From: Acidaminobacterium chupaoyuni
Lineage (GTDB): Bacteria > Bacillota > Clostridia > Oscillospirales > Butyricicoccaceae
Assembly: GCA_047936785.1 (NCBI GenBank)
Contig: CP176394.1
Reading direction: 5' to 3' (one strand)
DNA length: 64,000 bases
How positions within the stretch are numbered: position 1 is the first letter of the stretch; every line of letters starts with the position of its first letter. This document shows, piece after piece, positions 52,087 to 61,360 of this stretch. Made by a program: the position numbers and the translations under genes. The notes beneath the pieces are model-generated. The model was not told the DNA's origin, made no database searches, and worked only from the letters and a program-made list of their open reading frames with translations.

Positions 52087-52102
52087 TTGATTTCTCCATA
52101 AA

Positions 52103-52136
52103 GAAAAGCCTTTATCATTAACGATAAAGGCTTTTT
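52103..52136 (-). terminator. Terminator of the aminotransferase gene
   Basis: AAAAGCCTTTATC / GATAAAGGCTTTT stem, next to the metK terminator, so the two converging genes are each insulated. Confidence 0.85.
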
Positions 52137-52155
52137 GTTTTATATGGAATATTGT

Positions 52156-53322
52156 TTAGCGTTTGCTGTCTAAATATTTCTCGATGCGATCCACGGCCTT
52201 TTTCAAATTCTCTAAAGAATAGGCATAGGAAATGCGGATATGGCCTTCACCGCAATCGCCAAAAGCATTGCCGGGCACAACGGCCACGCGCTGCTGCTGC
52301 AGCAGATCGTTGCAGAAATCTTCACAGCTATCGGAAAAACGGCGAATGCTGGGGAAGATATAGAACGCGCCTTCCGGCATAAAACAATCAAAACCTAAAT
52401 CCGTCAGCGCCTTATGCAGATACAAGCGGCGTTCATTGAATTTATCGCGCATATATTCAATATCGGGAATGCCTTTTGTAATGGCCTCGATGCCCGCGCG
52501 CTGAGAAATACCCGAAGCGCACATCAGTTTGTATTGATGCAGGCGGCCCAAAGAAGTCATAAGTTCCTTCGGCGCGGCGCAATAGCCCAAGCGCCAGCCC
52601 GTCATCGAGAATGCTTTTGAAAAACCGCTGACCAAAACAGTGCGCTCGCGCATGCCAGGCAGGGAGGCAATGGAAACATGGCTGCGGCCATAAGTAAGTT
52701 CCGCATAGATCTCATCAGAGATCACCACAATATTGGTGTCTTTCAATACCTCGGCAATTTCCACCATTTCTTCGCGGGTCATGATCGCGCCGGTGGGATT
52801 ATTCGGATAAGAGAAAACCAGCAGCTTGGTTTTGGGCGTGATAGCGGCCTTCAAAGCGGCGGGTGTCAGTTTGAAGGAATCTTCTTCACGGGTGACCACA
52901 GGAACCGCTTTTGCATGCTGAGCAATGGCCAGAGGGGCATAGCTCACAAACGCAGGCTCGGGCACCAATACTTCGTCGTCGGTATCTAAGAAAGCGCTCA
53001 TGCAAAGATCGATCGCTTCACTTCCGCCAACAGTGACCAGAACTTCATCATCGGGGTTATAGGAAAGATCAAACCGGTTTTCAAGATAAGAAGCAATGCC
53101 GCGGCGCAATTCAATCAAGCCGTAGTTTGCGGTATAAGCGGTAAGGCCATCAGCCAGACATTTGATGCCGGCCATGCGGATATGTTCAGGGGTGGGAAAA
53201 TCGGGTTCACCAACGCCCAGTGAAACCACATCTTTCATCGTTGCCGCAACATCAAAAAATTTGCGGATGCCGGAGGGTTTTAACGAAGAGACTCTCTGCG
53301 GAACAATTTTGGAATAATCCAT
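52156..53322 (-). CDS. PLP-dependent aminotransferase, class I/II
   Basis: A 388-residue fold-type I aminotransferase, close to aspartate/aromatic or PatA-type enzymes. Motifs: SLGVGEPDFPTPEHI near residue 32, SYPNNPTGAIM near residue 168, the PLP-lysine in SGFSKAFSMTGWRLG near residue 232, and the C-terminal Arg in HIRISYA near residue 366. The start at 53322 follows GGAGG by 7 nt. Substrate specificity is not clear; N-acetyl-diaminopimelate or aromatic aminotransferase activity is possible. Confidence 0.9.
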   Translation of the reverse strand: MDYSKIVPQRVSSLKPSGIRKFFDVAATMKDVVSLGVGEPDFPTPEHIRMAGIKCLADGLTAYTANYGLIELRRGIASYLENRFDLSYNPDDEVLVTVGGSEAIDLCMSAFLDTDDEVLVPEPAFVSYAPLAIAQHAKAVPVVTREEDSFKLTPAALKAAITPKTKLLVFSYPNNPTGAIMTREEMVEIAEVLKDTNIVVISDEIYAELTYGRSHVSIASLPGMRERTVLVSGFSKAFSMTGWRLGYCAAPKELMTSLGRLHQYKLMCASGISQRAGIEAITKGIPDIEYMRDKFNERRLYLHKALTDLGFDCFMPEGAFYIFPSIRRFSDSCEDFCNDLLQQQRVAVVPGNAFGDCGEGHIRISYAYSLENLKKAVDRIEKYLDSKR

Positions 53323-53407
53323 AAGTTTACCTCCATAAAGAAAATATAATAATGTCAAAAAATTCACATTAAAAGATTAAAGAATTTTCATACTTCATCG
53401 ATAACTT

Positions 53408-53437
53408 AGTATACCACCAAACTTTTCTTTTTTGCAA
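53408..53437 (-). promoter_or_regulatory. Promoter of the aminotransferase gene
   Basis: Minus-strand -35 TTGCAA (53432-53437) and -10 TATACT (53408-53413), 18 nt apart. Confidence 0.55.
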
Positions 53438-53445
53438 CAATAAAA

Positions 53446-53495
53446 TAATAAAAAATAAGAGAAAACAAGAAACATAATCTTTTCTTGCTTTCTCT
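53446..53495 (-). terminator. Terminator of ribU
   Basis: On the minus strand AGAGAAAGCAAGAAA pairs with TTTCTTGTTTTCTCT across an 8-nt loop, followed by TATTTTTT. Confidence 0.7.
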
Positions 53496-53529
53496 TTATT
53501 GAAAAAAGTAATTATTAACTTCTCTGCGA

Positions 53530-54129
53530 TTATTTATGCAAAATCGGCGAGAGCTTTTTATAGGTCAGCAGCACCAGAAGAGAAGAAACAAAGCCTTTCA
53601 CAAGGTTAAAGGGCGCTGTTGCGAAGAATACCAGTGTTTTTAAATCGACGATATGGCTGTTTACGGCGGTGCCCATGCCGATCAAAGCATCGATAGGCAT
53701 TCCGTAGAAATGGGAATAAGCCGGGATCAGCAGATAATAGTTCATGGCGGTGCCCACCAGTGTCATAATCAATGTTCCCATCACCATGCCCAAAACAGCA
53801 TGCTTCAGCGTTTTCTTTCTAAAATAGAAGGCGGCCGCGGGCAAAACAAATGATAATCCGATCAGGAAATTCGCAAGCTCGCCAATCCCTGCCGTATCGG
53901 TTCCGTTCAGCAACAAGTTCAGCAGGATTTTAAGCGCCTCGATCAAAATTCCCGCAACAGGGCCCATGGCGAAACTGCCCAGCAGAACGACCACTTCGCT
54001 TAAATCGATTTTGTAAAAAGCAGGGGCAAAGGGCAGGGGAATTTCGAACAGCATGATAATGACGGCGATGGCTGCCAAAATGGCGATTTTGGCCATTTTA
54101 TGGATGTTGCTTTTTCTGGATTCGTTCAT
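53530..54129 (-). CDS. ribU: ECF riboflavin transporter S component
   Basis: RibU binds riboflavin in the membrane and works with a shared ECF energising module encoded elsewhere. The 199-residue protein has about six membrane segments and the family's KIDLSEVVVLLGSFAMGP near residue 40 and EALKILLNLLLNGTDTAGIGE (quoted in part) near residue 65. The upstream FMN riboswitch fixes the substrate class. AAAGGAGG lies 10 nt upstream. Confidence 0.95.
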   Translation of the reverse strand: MNESRKSNIHKMAKIAILAAIAVIIMLFEIPLPFAPAFYKIDLSEVVVLLGSFAMGPVAGILIEALKILLNLLLNGTDTAGIGELANFLIGLSFVLPAAAFYFRKKTLKHAVLGMVMGTLIMTLVGTAMNYYLLIPAYSHFYGMPIDALIGMGTAVNSHIVDLKTLVFFATAPFNLVKGFVSSLLVLLTYKKLSPILHK

Positions 54130-54165
54130 TTTATAGAATCCTCCTTTCAAAATAGGAAGAAAACA

Positions 54166-54200
54166 AAAAGCAGCCCTGCAAAAAACAGGGCTGCAAAAAT
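54166..54200 (-). terminator. FMN riboswitch terminator
   Basis: On the minus strand GCAGCCCTG / CAGGGCTGC stem followed by TTTTTGTTTT, between aptamer and ribU. Confidence 0.85.
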
Positions 54201-54230
54201 TCGCACATGGGAAATTATCCGCGTGTTTGA

Positions 54231-54371
54231 TCTTCTTTCATCCAGACTGTAAACCACATTTCGCATAAGCGAAAGGTTTTCACTGTCGGCTTCGGAATTA
54301 CACCGAATCATGCCAAAAAGGCTCGTGGGCTTTTACCACCGGTAGGGAATTTCACCCTGCCCTGAAGAATC
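54231..54371 (-). ncRNA. FMN (RFN) riboswitch
   Basis: Read on the minus strand: TCTTCAGGGCAGGGTG at the 5' end, TTCCCTACCGGTGGTAAAAG, AGCCCACGAGC, GATTCGGTG, and the 3' end GACAGTGAAA..CAGTCTGGATGAAAGAAGA, all landmarks of the FMN aptamer. With the terminator at 54166-54200 it should switch ribU off when FMN is abundant. Confidence 0.96.
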
Positions 54372-54452
54372 TATTTGTTTGCATAAACTGCAAATTTGTA
54401 TTTTCTTACCGTGATAAGAATACAACAAGGCTCACTGTTTGTCAACCGTCTT

Positions 54453-55511
54453 TTAAAGAACTTTCAAAACGGCGTCTGTCACCTGCGCAGTTGCGGCGTG
54501 ACCGCCCAAATCGGGCGTCAGCGCGTTTTTTTCAACCAGAACACGCTCGATCGCCGAGATAATGCGGTCAGACCACTGAGGATAGCCAAAGAATTCAAGC
54601 ATTTGCGCAGCCGACCAGATGGAAGCCAGCGGATTTGCCAGACCTTTGCCCGCGATATCCGGCGCGCTGCCATGGATCGGTTCGAACATCGAAGGATATT
54701 TTCTTTCGGGGTTCAAATTGGCCCCGGCGGCAAGGCCCATGCCGCCCGAAATCGCGGCGCCCAGATCCGTTAAAATATCGCCGAACAGATTTGAAGTGAC
54801 CACCACTTCAAAGCGAGCAGGGTCTTTAACAAAAAACATGCTGGCTGCATCCACCAAATAGGCGTGGGTGGGCACTGTGGGGTATTCTTTTGAAACCTCG
54901 GCAAAAATCTGATCCCAGAAAACCATGGAATAATTCAGCGCGTTGCTTTTGGTGATATTGGTGACCGATTTGCCTTTGCTCTTTGCCAGCTCAAAAGCAT
55001 AGCGGATCACGCGTTCACAGCCCTTGCGTGAAAAAACGCCGGTCTGCAAAACCACTTCGTCTTCACGGCCTTTGAACAGCCAGTCGCCTGCGCCCGCATA
55101 TTCGCCTTCGCTGTTTTCGCGAACAACGATCATATCGATATCTTTGCGGTCAACATCTTTCAAGGGGCAGGGGGCGCCATCCAGCAGCTTCACCGGGCGC
55201 AGATTGACATATTGGTCAAACCCTTTTCTGATTTTCAACAGAAGATCCCAAAGCGAAACATGATCGGGCACACCCGGCGCGCCCACAGCGCCCAGATAAA
55301 TGGCGTCAAAGCCCGCAAGCTGCTCCATTCCATCTTCGGGCATCATTCTGCCTGTTTTTAAATAATATTCACAGCCCCAGGGAAATCGCGTAAACTCAAA
55401 AGAAAAGCCGCCATCCTGCGCCGCGGCCTGTTCCAGAACGCGAATACCTTGCTCGATCACTTCCGGGCCGATCCCATCCCCGGCAATAACGGCAATCTTA
55501 TAGTTTTTCAT
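54453..55511 (-). CDS. Tartrate/D-malate dehydrogenase-type beta-decarboxylating dehydrogenase
   Basis: A 352-residue member of the isocitrate/isopropylmalate dehydrogenase family. Landmarks: AVIAGDGIGPEVIEQG, VVRENSEGEYAGAG near residue 134, ITKSNALNYSMVFW near residue 185, TSNLFGDILTDLGAAISGG near residue 219 and EPIHGSAPDIAGKG near residue 265. The ENSEGEY motif favours tartrate/D-malate dehydrogenase over LeuB or Icd. AAGGAG lies 9 nt before the ATG. No leucine or citrate-cycle genes adjoin. Confidence 0.85.
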   Translation of the reverse strand: MKNYKIAVIAGDGIGPEVIEQGIRVLEQAAAQDGGFSFEFTRFPWGCEYYLKTGRMMPEDGMEQLAGFDAIYLGAVGAPGVPDHVSLWDLLLKIRKGFDQYVNLRPVKLLDGAPCPLKDVDRKDIDMIVVRENSEGEYAGAGDWLFKGREDEVVLQTGVFSRKGCERVIRYAFELAKSKGKSVTNITKSNALNYSMVFWDQIFAEVSKEYPTVPTHAYLVDAASMFFVKDPARFEVVVTSNLFGDILTDLGAAISGGMGLAAGANLNPERKYPSMFEPIHGSAPDIAGKGLANPLASIWSAAQMLEFFGYPQWSDRIISAIERVLVEKNALTPDLGGHAATAQVTDAVLKVL

Positions 55512-55536
55512 TTTGTCGATCTCCTTTATAAAAATG

Positions 55537-55567
55537 AATGCGTGTGGAAGATACTCCCACACGCATT
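55537..55567 (-). terminator. Terminator between glyQS and the dehydrogenase gene
   Basis: AATGCGTGTGG / CCACACGCATT stem with an 8-9 nt loop, followed on the minus strand by CATTTTTATA; it probably lowers readthrough. Confidence 0.65.
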
Positions 55568-55570
55568 TCG

Positions 55571-56953
55571 TTAGAAACTCAATTTTTCGGCGATATAAGC
55601 TTTCAACTCACTGATAGGGAGGCGAATCTGTTCCATGGTGTCTCTGTCACGAACGGTCACACAGCCGTCTTCAGCGGTTTCAAAATCGACCGTTACGCAG
55701 AAAGGCGTGCCGATCTCATCCTGGCGGCGATAGCGTTTGCCAATGGAACCCGCTTCATCATAATCGCACATGAATTCGGAAGCAAGCTGCGCATAGATCT
55801 CACTTGCGGGCTGGGCAAGTTTTTTTGAAAGGGGAAGAATGGCGCATTTATAAGGCGCAAGCGCGGGATGCAGATGCAGCACAACGCGCGAATCATTCTT
55901 TTCGGCATCTACGATTTCTTCGTCATAAGCATCGGAAAGCGCGGCCAGCACCACACGGTCTACGCCGACAGAAGGTTCCACACAATAGGGAATATAATGT
56001 TCATTGGTTTCCGCATCAAAATATTCCATATTTTCGCCGGAAGCGGTTTGATGGGCTTTCAAGTCAAAATCGGTGCGCGAAGCAATGCCCCAAAGTTCGC
56101 CCCAGCCGAAGGGGAAGAGATATTCAATATCAGTGGTGGCGTTGGAATAATGGGAAAGCTTTTCTTTTTCATGGTCGCGGTAGCGCAGGTTGTTTTCCTG
56201 AAGCCCCAGCGCCTGTAAAAAGCTCATGCAGTTTGTTTTCCAATATTGGAACCAATCCAGTTCTGTGCCGGGTTTGCAGAAAAATTCCAGTTCCATCTGT
56301 TCGAATTCGCGGGTGCGGAAAGTGAAATTGCCCGGGGTGATCTCGTTGCGGAATGCTTTGCCGATCTGGCCGATGCCGAAGGGAAGCTTTTTGCGGGTGG
56401 TGCGCTGCACATTTTTAAAGTTCACGAAAATGCCCTGTGCCGTTTCGGGGCGCAGATAAAGTTCGGATTTGCTATCTTCTGTGATGCCAAGGAAGGTTTT
56501 GAACATCAGGTTGAAGCTGCGGATATTGGTGAAATCGGTGCTGCCGCAATTGGGGCATTTGATGCCGTTTTCTTTAATATAAGCTTCCATGGCGGGGAAA
56601 CTCATGTCATCCGGTTCATGGCCGCAGAAATCTTCGATCAGTGTGTCGGCACGATGGCGGGTACGGCAGGATTTGCAATCCATCAGAGGATCGGAAAAAC
56701 CACCCACATGGCCCGAAGCGACCCATACCTGCGGATTCATCAGAATCGCGCAATCCAGACCGACATTATAGGGAGCCTGCTGCACGAAATGTTTCCACCA
56801 GGCTTTTTTCACATTATTTTTCAGTTCTACGCCTAAAGGACCATAATCCCATGTGTTTGAAAGGCCGCCGTAAATTTCGCTGCCCGGGTAAACATAGCCG
56901 CGGCTTTTGCAAAGATTTACGACCTTATCCATTGTTTTTTCAGAATGATCCAT
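55571..56953 (-). CDS. glyQS: Glycyl-tRNA synthetase, single-chain (alpha2) type
   Basis: Charges tRNA-Gly. The 460-residue class II enzyme is of the single-chain type also found in archaea and eukaryotes. Motifs: GYVYPGSEIYGGLSNTWDYG near the start, ETAQGIFVNFKNV near residue 165, KAFRNEITPGNFTFRTREFEQ (motif 2, quoted in part) and EPSVGVDRVVLAALSDAY (motif 3) near residue 323. A CPNCGS pair suggests a zinc site. AAAGGAG lies upstream. No T-box leader is visible; a hairpin ACGCATA/TATGCGT sits near the ribosome-binding site. Confidence 0.97.
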   Translation of the reverse strand: MDHSEKTMDKVVNLCKSRGYVYPGSEIYGGLSNTWDYGPLGVELKNNVKKAWWKHFVQQAPYNVGLDCAILMNPQVWVASGHVGGFSDPLMDCKSCRTRHRADTLIEDFCGHEPDDMSFPAMEAYIKENGIKCPNCGSTDFTNIRSFNLMFKTFLGITEDSKSELYLRPETAQGIFVNFKNVQRTTRKKLPFGIGQIGKAFRNEITPGNFTFRTREFEQMELEFFCKPGTELDWFQYWKTNCMSFLQALGLQENNLRYRDHEKEKLSHYSNATTDIEYLFPFGWGELWGIASRTDFDLKAHQTASGENMEYFDAETNEHYIPYCVEPSVGVDRVVLAALSDAYDEEIVDAEKNDSRVVLHLHPALAPYKCAILPLSKKLAQPASEIYAQLASEFMCDYDEAGSIGKRYRRQDEIGTPFCVTVDFETAEDGCVTVRDRDTMEQIRLPISELKAYIAEKLSF

Positions 56954-57089
56954 GTTTTTTGTTCTCCTTTATTTACGCATATGGCTTATGCGTCATATTG
57001 AGCCGAAGCAAAAAAGGCAGGTTCTGTAAAACAGCAAGAACGATGCAGAACAGAAAACCCGGCAAATTCTATAAAACTCCAGCTTATTC

Positions 57090-57118
57090 ATTATAACACG
57101 CTATAAAATAAATGGAAA
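57090..57118 (-). promoter_or_regulatory. Promoter of glyQS
   Basis: On the minus strand an extended -10 TGTTATAAT (TATAAT at 57090-57095) with a weak -35 TTTCCA 17 nt upstream. The leader is about 130 nt. Confidence 0.5.
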
Positions 57119-57124
57119 GCGCAA

Positions 57125-58864
57125 TTATTCAAATTGGGCGTGATAAAGCTCGCTGTAAAAGCCTTTTTTATCCAATAACTGCTGATGATTGCCGCTTTCC
57201 ACCACATTGCCGTCGCGAACCACCAAAATCAAATCGGCATTTTGAATGGTGGAAAGGCGATGCGCCACCACAAAGCAGGTTTTATCCTTCATCAGCGACC
57301 GCATGGCCTTTTGAATTTTTTGTTCTGTTTGCGTGTCTACATTAGAGGTCGCTTCATCCAGAATCAGCATCTTCGCATCTAAAAGCATAGCGCGCGCAAT
57401 GGTCATCAGTTGCTTTTGCCCTTTTGAAATATTGGTTCCGTCATCGGTCAGCAGAGTATCATATCCATCGGGCAAATGGCGGATATAAGAATCGATATGC
57501 GCCGCCTTCGCCGCGGCGATCACTTCGTCACGGGTGGCGTTTTTTTTGCCATAGGCGATGTTTTCATAGATCGTGCCATGAAACAGCCAGGTATCCTGCA
57601 AAACCATGGCATAAGCCAATCTCAGGCTTCGCCGTGTCACTTCATAAATCGAATGGTCATCCACCGTGATAGAGCCTTTATCGACATCATAGAATCGCAT
57701 CAGAAGATTGATCAGGGTGGTTTTGCCGGCACCGGTGGGGCCAACAACAGCAATTAAGCTGCCGGGCTTTACAGCGACACTTAAATCATGCAAAATGATC
57801 TTATCGGGTGTATAACCAAAGCTGACATGCGTAAGATCGACCTTGCCGCAAACATTTTCCAGGATCTCGGCGTTTTCCGCATCCGCCTTTTCGGGTTCTT
57901 CATCAAGCATGCGAAATACGCGTTCCGCGGCGGAAAGAGCTGATTGCAATTCACCGATGATATTGGCAATTTCATTGATAGGCCCCGAGAATTTGCGTGA
58001 GTAAAGCACAAAAGAAGAGATATTGCCCACCGTCAAAGAACCGTGCATGAAAAGAACAGCACCGAAAATGCTGATAAGGGAAAGCGAAAGGTTATTAATA
58101 AAGTTGACGGAAGGCCCTACGCGGCTGCTGTAATATTCCGCGTCATAATAAGCATCTACCGTTTCACCATTGATCGTGTCAAATCGGCCAACGGTATATT
58201 CTTCACGGCAATAAGCTTTCAGTGTTTTTTGCCCGGAAATGTTTTCTTCAACGAATCCGTTGAGTTCACCGATCTTGCGCGAACGCTTGCGAAACAGCGG
58301 CTTTGTGCGTGAAGTGATATGCCGCGTGATAAGAATGGAAAGCGGAACCGTGACCGCAAAAACCAAAACCAACACCGGTGAAATGCGCAGCATCATCACA
58401 AGTGAACCCACAACAGTGATAATGCTGGCCAAAATCTGAATCAGATCTGTGGAAAGGGAAGCGTTAATCTGATCGACATCATAAGAAATGCGGCTTAGAA
58501 TATCGCCGGTTTGGTGGGTATCGAAAAAGCCCACGGGCAAAGAAAGAATCTTTTGAAAGATATCATCTCTCATTTGATAAGTGACCCTGCGGCCGATGAC
58601 GATCATCAGAACCGAAAGAAAATAGGTGAGCAGGGAAGAGAGAAAATAGAACACGGCCAAGTAGCCGCAATAACGGTAAACGCTTTGGAAATCGACTTTT
58701 CCTGCCCCTAAATGAATGGCATCGATGGCATAACCGGATAGCAAAGGCCCCATCAGCCCCAAGAAATTGGCGGCAAAAGTCAAGATCAGCGCGAAAAGGA
58801 AAAGCCATTTGAAGCGCAGCATATAACGCAGAAGCCTGAGGATGGTAGCTTTTTTATTTTTCAT
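57125..58864 (-). CDS. Heterodimeric ABC exporter subunit with canonical Walker B Glu
   Basis: A 579-residue half-transporter: a six-helix membrane domain (about 20-320) and a nucleotide-binding domain (about 340-579). Walker A is GPTGAGKTT, Walker B ends MLILDEATS with the catalytic Glu, and the switch His is present in VVAHRLSTI. The signature motif is ISKGQ instead of LSGGQ. The start at 58864 follows GGGAGAAG. It overlaps its partner by 11 nt. Together they form an asymmetric exporter of the TM287/288 or LmrCD type, probably moving a drug, lipid or peptide (substrate unknown). Confidence 0.92.
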   Translation of the reverse strand: MKNKKATILRLLRYMLRFKWLFLFALILTFAANFLGLMGPLLSGYAIDAIHLGAGKVDFQSVYRYCGYLAVFYFLSSLLTYFLSVLMIVIGRRVTYQMRDDIFQKILSLPVGFFDTHQTGDILSRISYDVDQINASLSTDLIQILASIITVVGSLVMMLRISPVLVLVFAVTVPLSILITRHITSRTKPLFRKRSRKIGELNGFVEENISGQKTLKAYCREEYTVGRFDTINGETVDAYYDAEYYSSRVGPSVNFINNLSLSLISIFGAVLFMHGSLTVGNISSFVLYSRKFSGPINEIANIIGELQSALSAAERVFRMLDEEPEKADAENAEILENVCGKVDLTHVSFGYTPDKIILHDLSVAVKPGSLIAVVGPTGAGKTTLINLLMRFYDVDKGSITVDDHSIYEVTRRSLRLAYAMVLQDTWLFHGTIYENIAYGKKNATRDEVIAAAKAAHIDSYIRHLPDGYDTLLTDDGTNISKGQKQLMTIARAMLLDAKMLILDEATSNVDTQTEQKIQKAMRSLMKDKTCFVVAHRLSTIQNADLILVVRDGNVVESGNHQQLLDKKGFYSELYHAQFE

Positions 58865-60569
58865 CGCTTTCTTCTCCCATCTGCATTTTGCTGATTTCAT
58901 GGTATAACTCACAGGAGCGCATCAATTCTTCATGTGTTCCATATCCCAGAATTTTGCCGTCTTCCAGCACGAGGATATGATCGGCGTGGCGGATCGAGCT
59001 GATGCGCTGAGCCACAATAATGGTGGTGGTGTTCCGGAACATGGTTCTCAGCTGTGCTCGAAGAGCGGCATCCGTTTTATAATCCAATGCGCTTGAAGAA
59101 TCATCCAGGATCAGGATTTCAGGGTGCCCCAGCAGCGCGCGGGCGATCAGCAGGCGCTGCTTTTGGCCGCCGCTCAGGTTGGCGCCTTTGATGGCCACCT
59201 CGCTTTGAAAATCGCGATGATCCTCAATAAATTCCAGCGCTTGAGAACTGGCTGCGGCCTCGCGCACCTCTTTTTCCGAAAAAGCGCGCCCCAACAGAAT
59301 ATTCTGTTCGATGTTTCCTTCAAACAGCGTGTCGTTTTGAAAAACCACACCGAAGCGGCCGCGAAGAGAATGCAGGTCATAGGAACGAATATCGCGCCCA
59401 TTGATGGTGATCGTGCCCTCGGTGGCATCATAAAACCGAAGCAAAAGCGCTAAAATCGTTGATTTTCCGGCGCCGGTAGGCCCGATAATGCCTAAGGTTT
59501 CACCCTTTTTCAAAGAAAAGCTGATATGAGATAAGTTATCTTCTTTGTGATTATAAGAAAACGAAACATCGTGAAAACAGATATGATCTTCATCCTGCGT
59601 TTTCGAATCAAGCATGATCTCTTGATCGGGAACGGTGTTCAACACTTCCGTAATGCGGTTTGCCGAAGCGCTGGCCTTCGAATACATGGTGATGACCCGG
59701 GTGATTGAAAGCATAGCGTTTAAAATCACGGTGAAATAAGTTAAAAACGCCATGATCTTTCCCACTTGCGAGGTTCCCGCGTTCACGCGAAAGGCGCCGA
59801 TAAGAATGACCAAAATCAGCCCGAAATTCAAGATCAGGTTCATAAACGGCTTTACAAGCGCCATGTTCATCGTGGCTTTTTGCTCGCAGCGTGTCATATT
59901 GGCGTTGGTTTTTTCAAAACGCTGTTTTTCAAAATCGCCTTTTGAAAGGGCTTTTACAACGCGCGTGCCGCTGATATTTTCTCTGACAACGCGAACCAGT
60001 TCATCGGCAGCCACCTGCATTTTGCGAAACAGCGGAACGCCGCGCCGAGAAATATAATAAACCGTGCCTCCCATGAAGGGCAGGGTAATGATCAACGCCA
60101 GAGTCAGCACAGGGTCTAAGGTTAAGGTGATGCAGATGCCGCCCAACAATAAAATAGGGGCGCGAACGCCCATACGCTGCATCATGCCGATCATCTGGTG
60201 AATATTGTAAGTATCGGTGGTCATGCGCGAAATCAGCGAAGGAATGGTAAATCGGTCGATCTGATTGCTGGAAAGATAGGAAATGCGCTCAAAAAGATCA
60301 TGGCGCATCGCACGAACAGATTCCCGCGCCACCTTGGAAGCCATGCGGTTCGCCAAAATATTGGTGATCCATGCGCCTGCCGAAAATATCAGCATTCCGC
60401 CGCCCCAAAGATAAACCAACGAAAGCTTTTCTTGGGGGATCACATCGTCGATGATATGCGCCAAAACCCAGGGGATCAGCAGGTCCATGATCGTGCCGAT
60501 AAATTTGAATGCAAACCCCAGCGACATTGTGGCAAGATGAGGTTTAATATAGGATAAGATACGCTTCAT
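58854..60569 (-). CDS. Heterodimeric ABC exporter subunit with degenerate catalytic site
   Basis: A 571-residue half-transporter, membrane domain about 1-310. Walker A GPTGAGKST (363-371) and an intact LSGGQ (465-469) are present, but Walker B ends ILILDDSSS, with Asp490 in place of the catalytic Glu, and the switch residue is Gln521 (VAQRISSI) instead of His. This subunit therefore supplies the degenerate ATP site while its partner supplies the active one. It is first in the two-gene operon. Confidence 0.92.
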   Translation of the reverse strand: MKRILSYIKPHLATMSLGFAFKFIGTIMDLLIPWVLAHIIDDVIPQEKLSLVYLWGGGMLIFSAGAWITNILANRMASKVARESVRAMRHDLFERISYLSSNQIDRFTIPSLISRMTTDTYNIHQMIGMMQRMGVRAPILLLGGICITLTLDPVLTLALIITLPFMGGTVYYISRRGVPLFRKMQVAADELVRVVRENISGTRVVKALSKGDFEKQRFEKTNANMTRCEQKATMNMALVKPFMNLILNFGLILVILIGAFRVNAGTSQVGKIMAFLTYFTVILNAMLSITRVITMYSKASASANRITEVLNTVPDQEIMLDSKTQDEDHICFHDVSFSYNHKEDNLSHISFSLKKGETLGIIGPTGAGKSTILALLLRFYDATEGTITINGRDIRSYDLHSLRGRFGVVFQNDTLFEGNIEQNILLGRAFSEKEVREAAASSQALEFIEDHRDFQSEVAIKGANLSGGQKQRLLIARALLGHPEILILDDSSSALDYKTDAALRAQLRTMFRNTTTIIVAQRISSIRHADHILVLEDGKILGYGTHEELMRSCELYHEISKMQMGEESDEK

Positions 60570-60603
60570 AGCTTTTCCTCCGCAATCTCTTATACTTCAT
60601 ATT

Positions 60604-60632
60604 ATTGTAAATCCGTCTAAAAGATAAGTCAA
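60604..60632 (-). promoter_or_regulatory. Promoter of the ABC exporter operon
   Basis: Minus-strand -35 TTGACT (60627-60632) and -10 TACAAT (60604-60609), 17 nt apart. Confidence 0.7.
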
Positions 60633-60646
60633 TCTATGAAAAAGAA

Positions 60647-60676
60647 TAGACAAGACAGGGCGAAATGTTATACAAT
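60647..60676 (+). promoter_or_regulatory. Promoter of the flavodoxin-like gene
   Basis: -35 TAGACA (60647-60652) and -10 TACAAT (60671-60676), 18 nt apart, divergent from the ABC promoter. Confidence 0.5.
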
Positions 60677-60712
60677 GATAACAAATATAGCAAGTGTTGG
60701 GAGTTGAATCGA

Positions 60713-61330
60713 ATGAAAGTAATTGCTGTTAACGCAAGCCCGCATCCCGATGGAAACACAGCCTTCGCGCTTCATCTGGTTTTGAAAGAACTGGAAGCTG
60801 AGGGCATTGAAACAGAGATTTTGCAATTAGGCGGCAAAACTATTCGCGATTGCATTGGGTGCAACGGCTGTTCCAAGCTGGATGGCAAATGTATTTTTAA
60901 AGATGATATCGTCAATGAATGGTCTGAAAAAATGGCTCAAGCCGATGGCATTCTAATTGGCACACCTGTCTATTATTCCGGCATCAGCGGAACTTTGAAA
61001 TGCTTCTTAGACCGCGTATTTTACAGCAACGGCAAAGCCTTCCGCCATAAGATCGCGGCTTCTGTGGCGGCCGTGCGCAGAACGGGCGGTATGCCTGCCT
61101 TAGATGATATCAACCGCTTTTTCACAATATCTGAAATGATCCAGCCAGCCTCCAGCTATTGGAATGTGATCCATGGCCAGAAACCCGGCGAAGCGGAACA
61201 GGATATTGAAGGCTGCCAAATCATGCAGGTTTTGGGCAAAAATATGGCTTGGCTTTTAAAAATGCGTCAGGAATCCACTTTGGAAGAACCTCAGCGTCAG
61301 GCGAAAAAGCCGATGAACTTTATCCACTAA
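60713..61330 (+). CDS. Flavodoxin-like NAD(P)H-dependent FMN reductase family protein
   Basis: A 205-residue flavoprotein. The N-terminal FMN phosphate loop NASPHPDGNT (9-18), a Cys-rich DCIGCNGCSKLDGKC near residue 44, and GTPVYYSGISGTLKCFLDR near residue 83 are typical of iron-sulfur-flavoprotein-like reductases. TTGGGAG precedes ATG 60713. Only 27-30 nt separate it from the SagB-type gene, so the two may be co-transcribed in a redox pair (inference). Confidence 0.88.
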   Translation: MKVIAVNASPHPDGNTAFALHLVLKELEAEGIETEILQLGGKTIRDCIGCNGCSKLDGKCIFKDDIVNEWSEKMAQADGILIGTPVYYSGISGTLKCFLDRVFYSNGKAFRHKIAASVAAVRRTGGMPALDDINRFFTISEMIQPASSYWNVIHGQKPGEAEQDIEGCQIMQVLGKNMAWLLKMRQESTLEEPQRQAKKPMNFIH

Positions 61331-61360
61331 AAAATTGATTCATAGATAAGGAGCATTATG

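Noticed and set aside
56954..57110. A T-box leader before glyQS
   Set aside because: The leader is only about 130 nt, has no recognisable T-box sequence (TGGNACCGCG), and no terminator.
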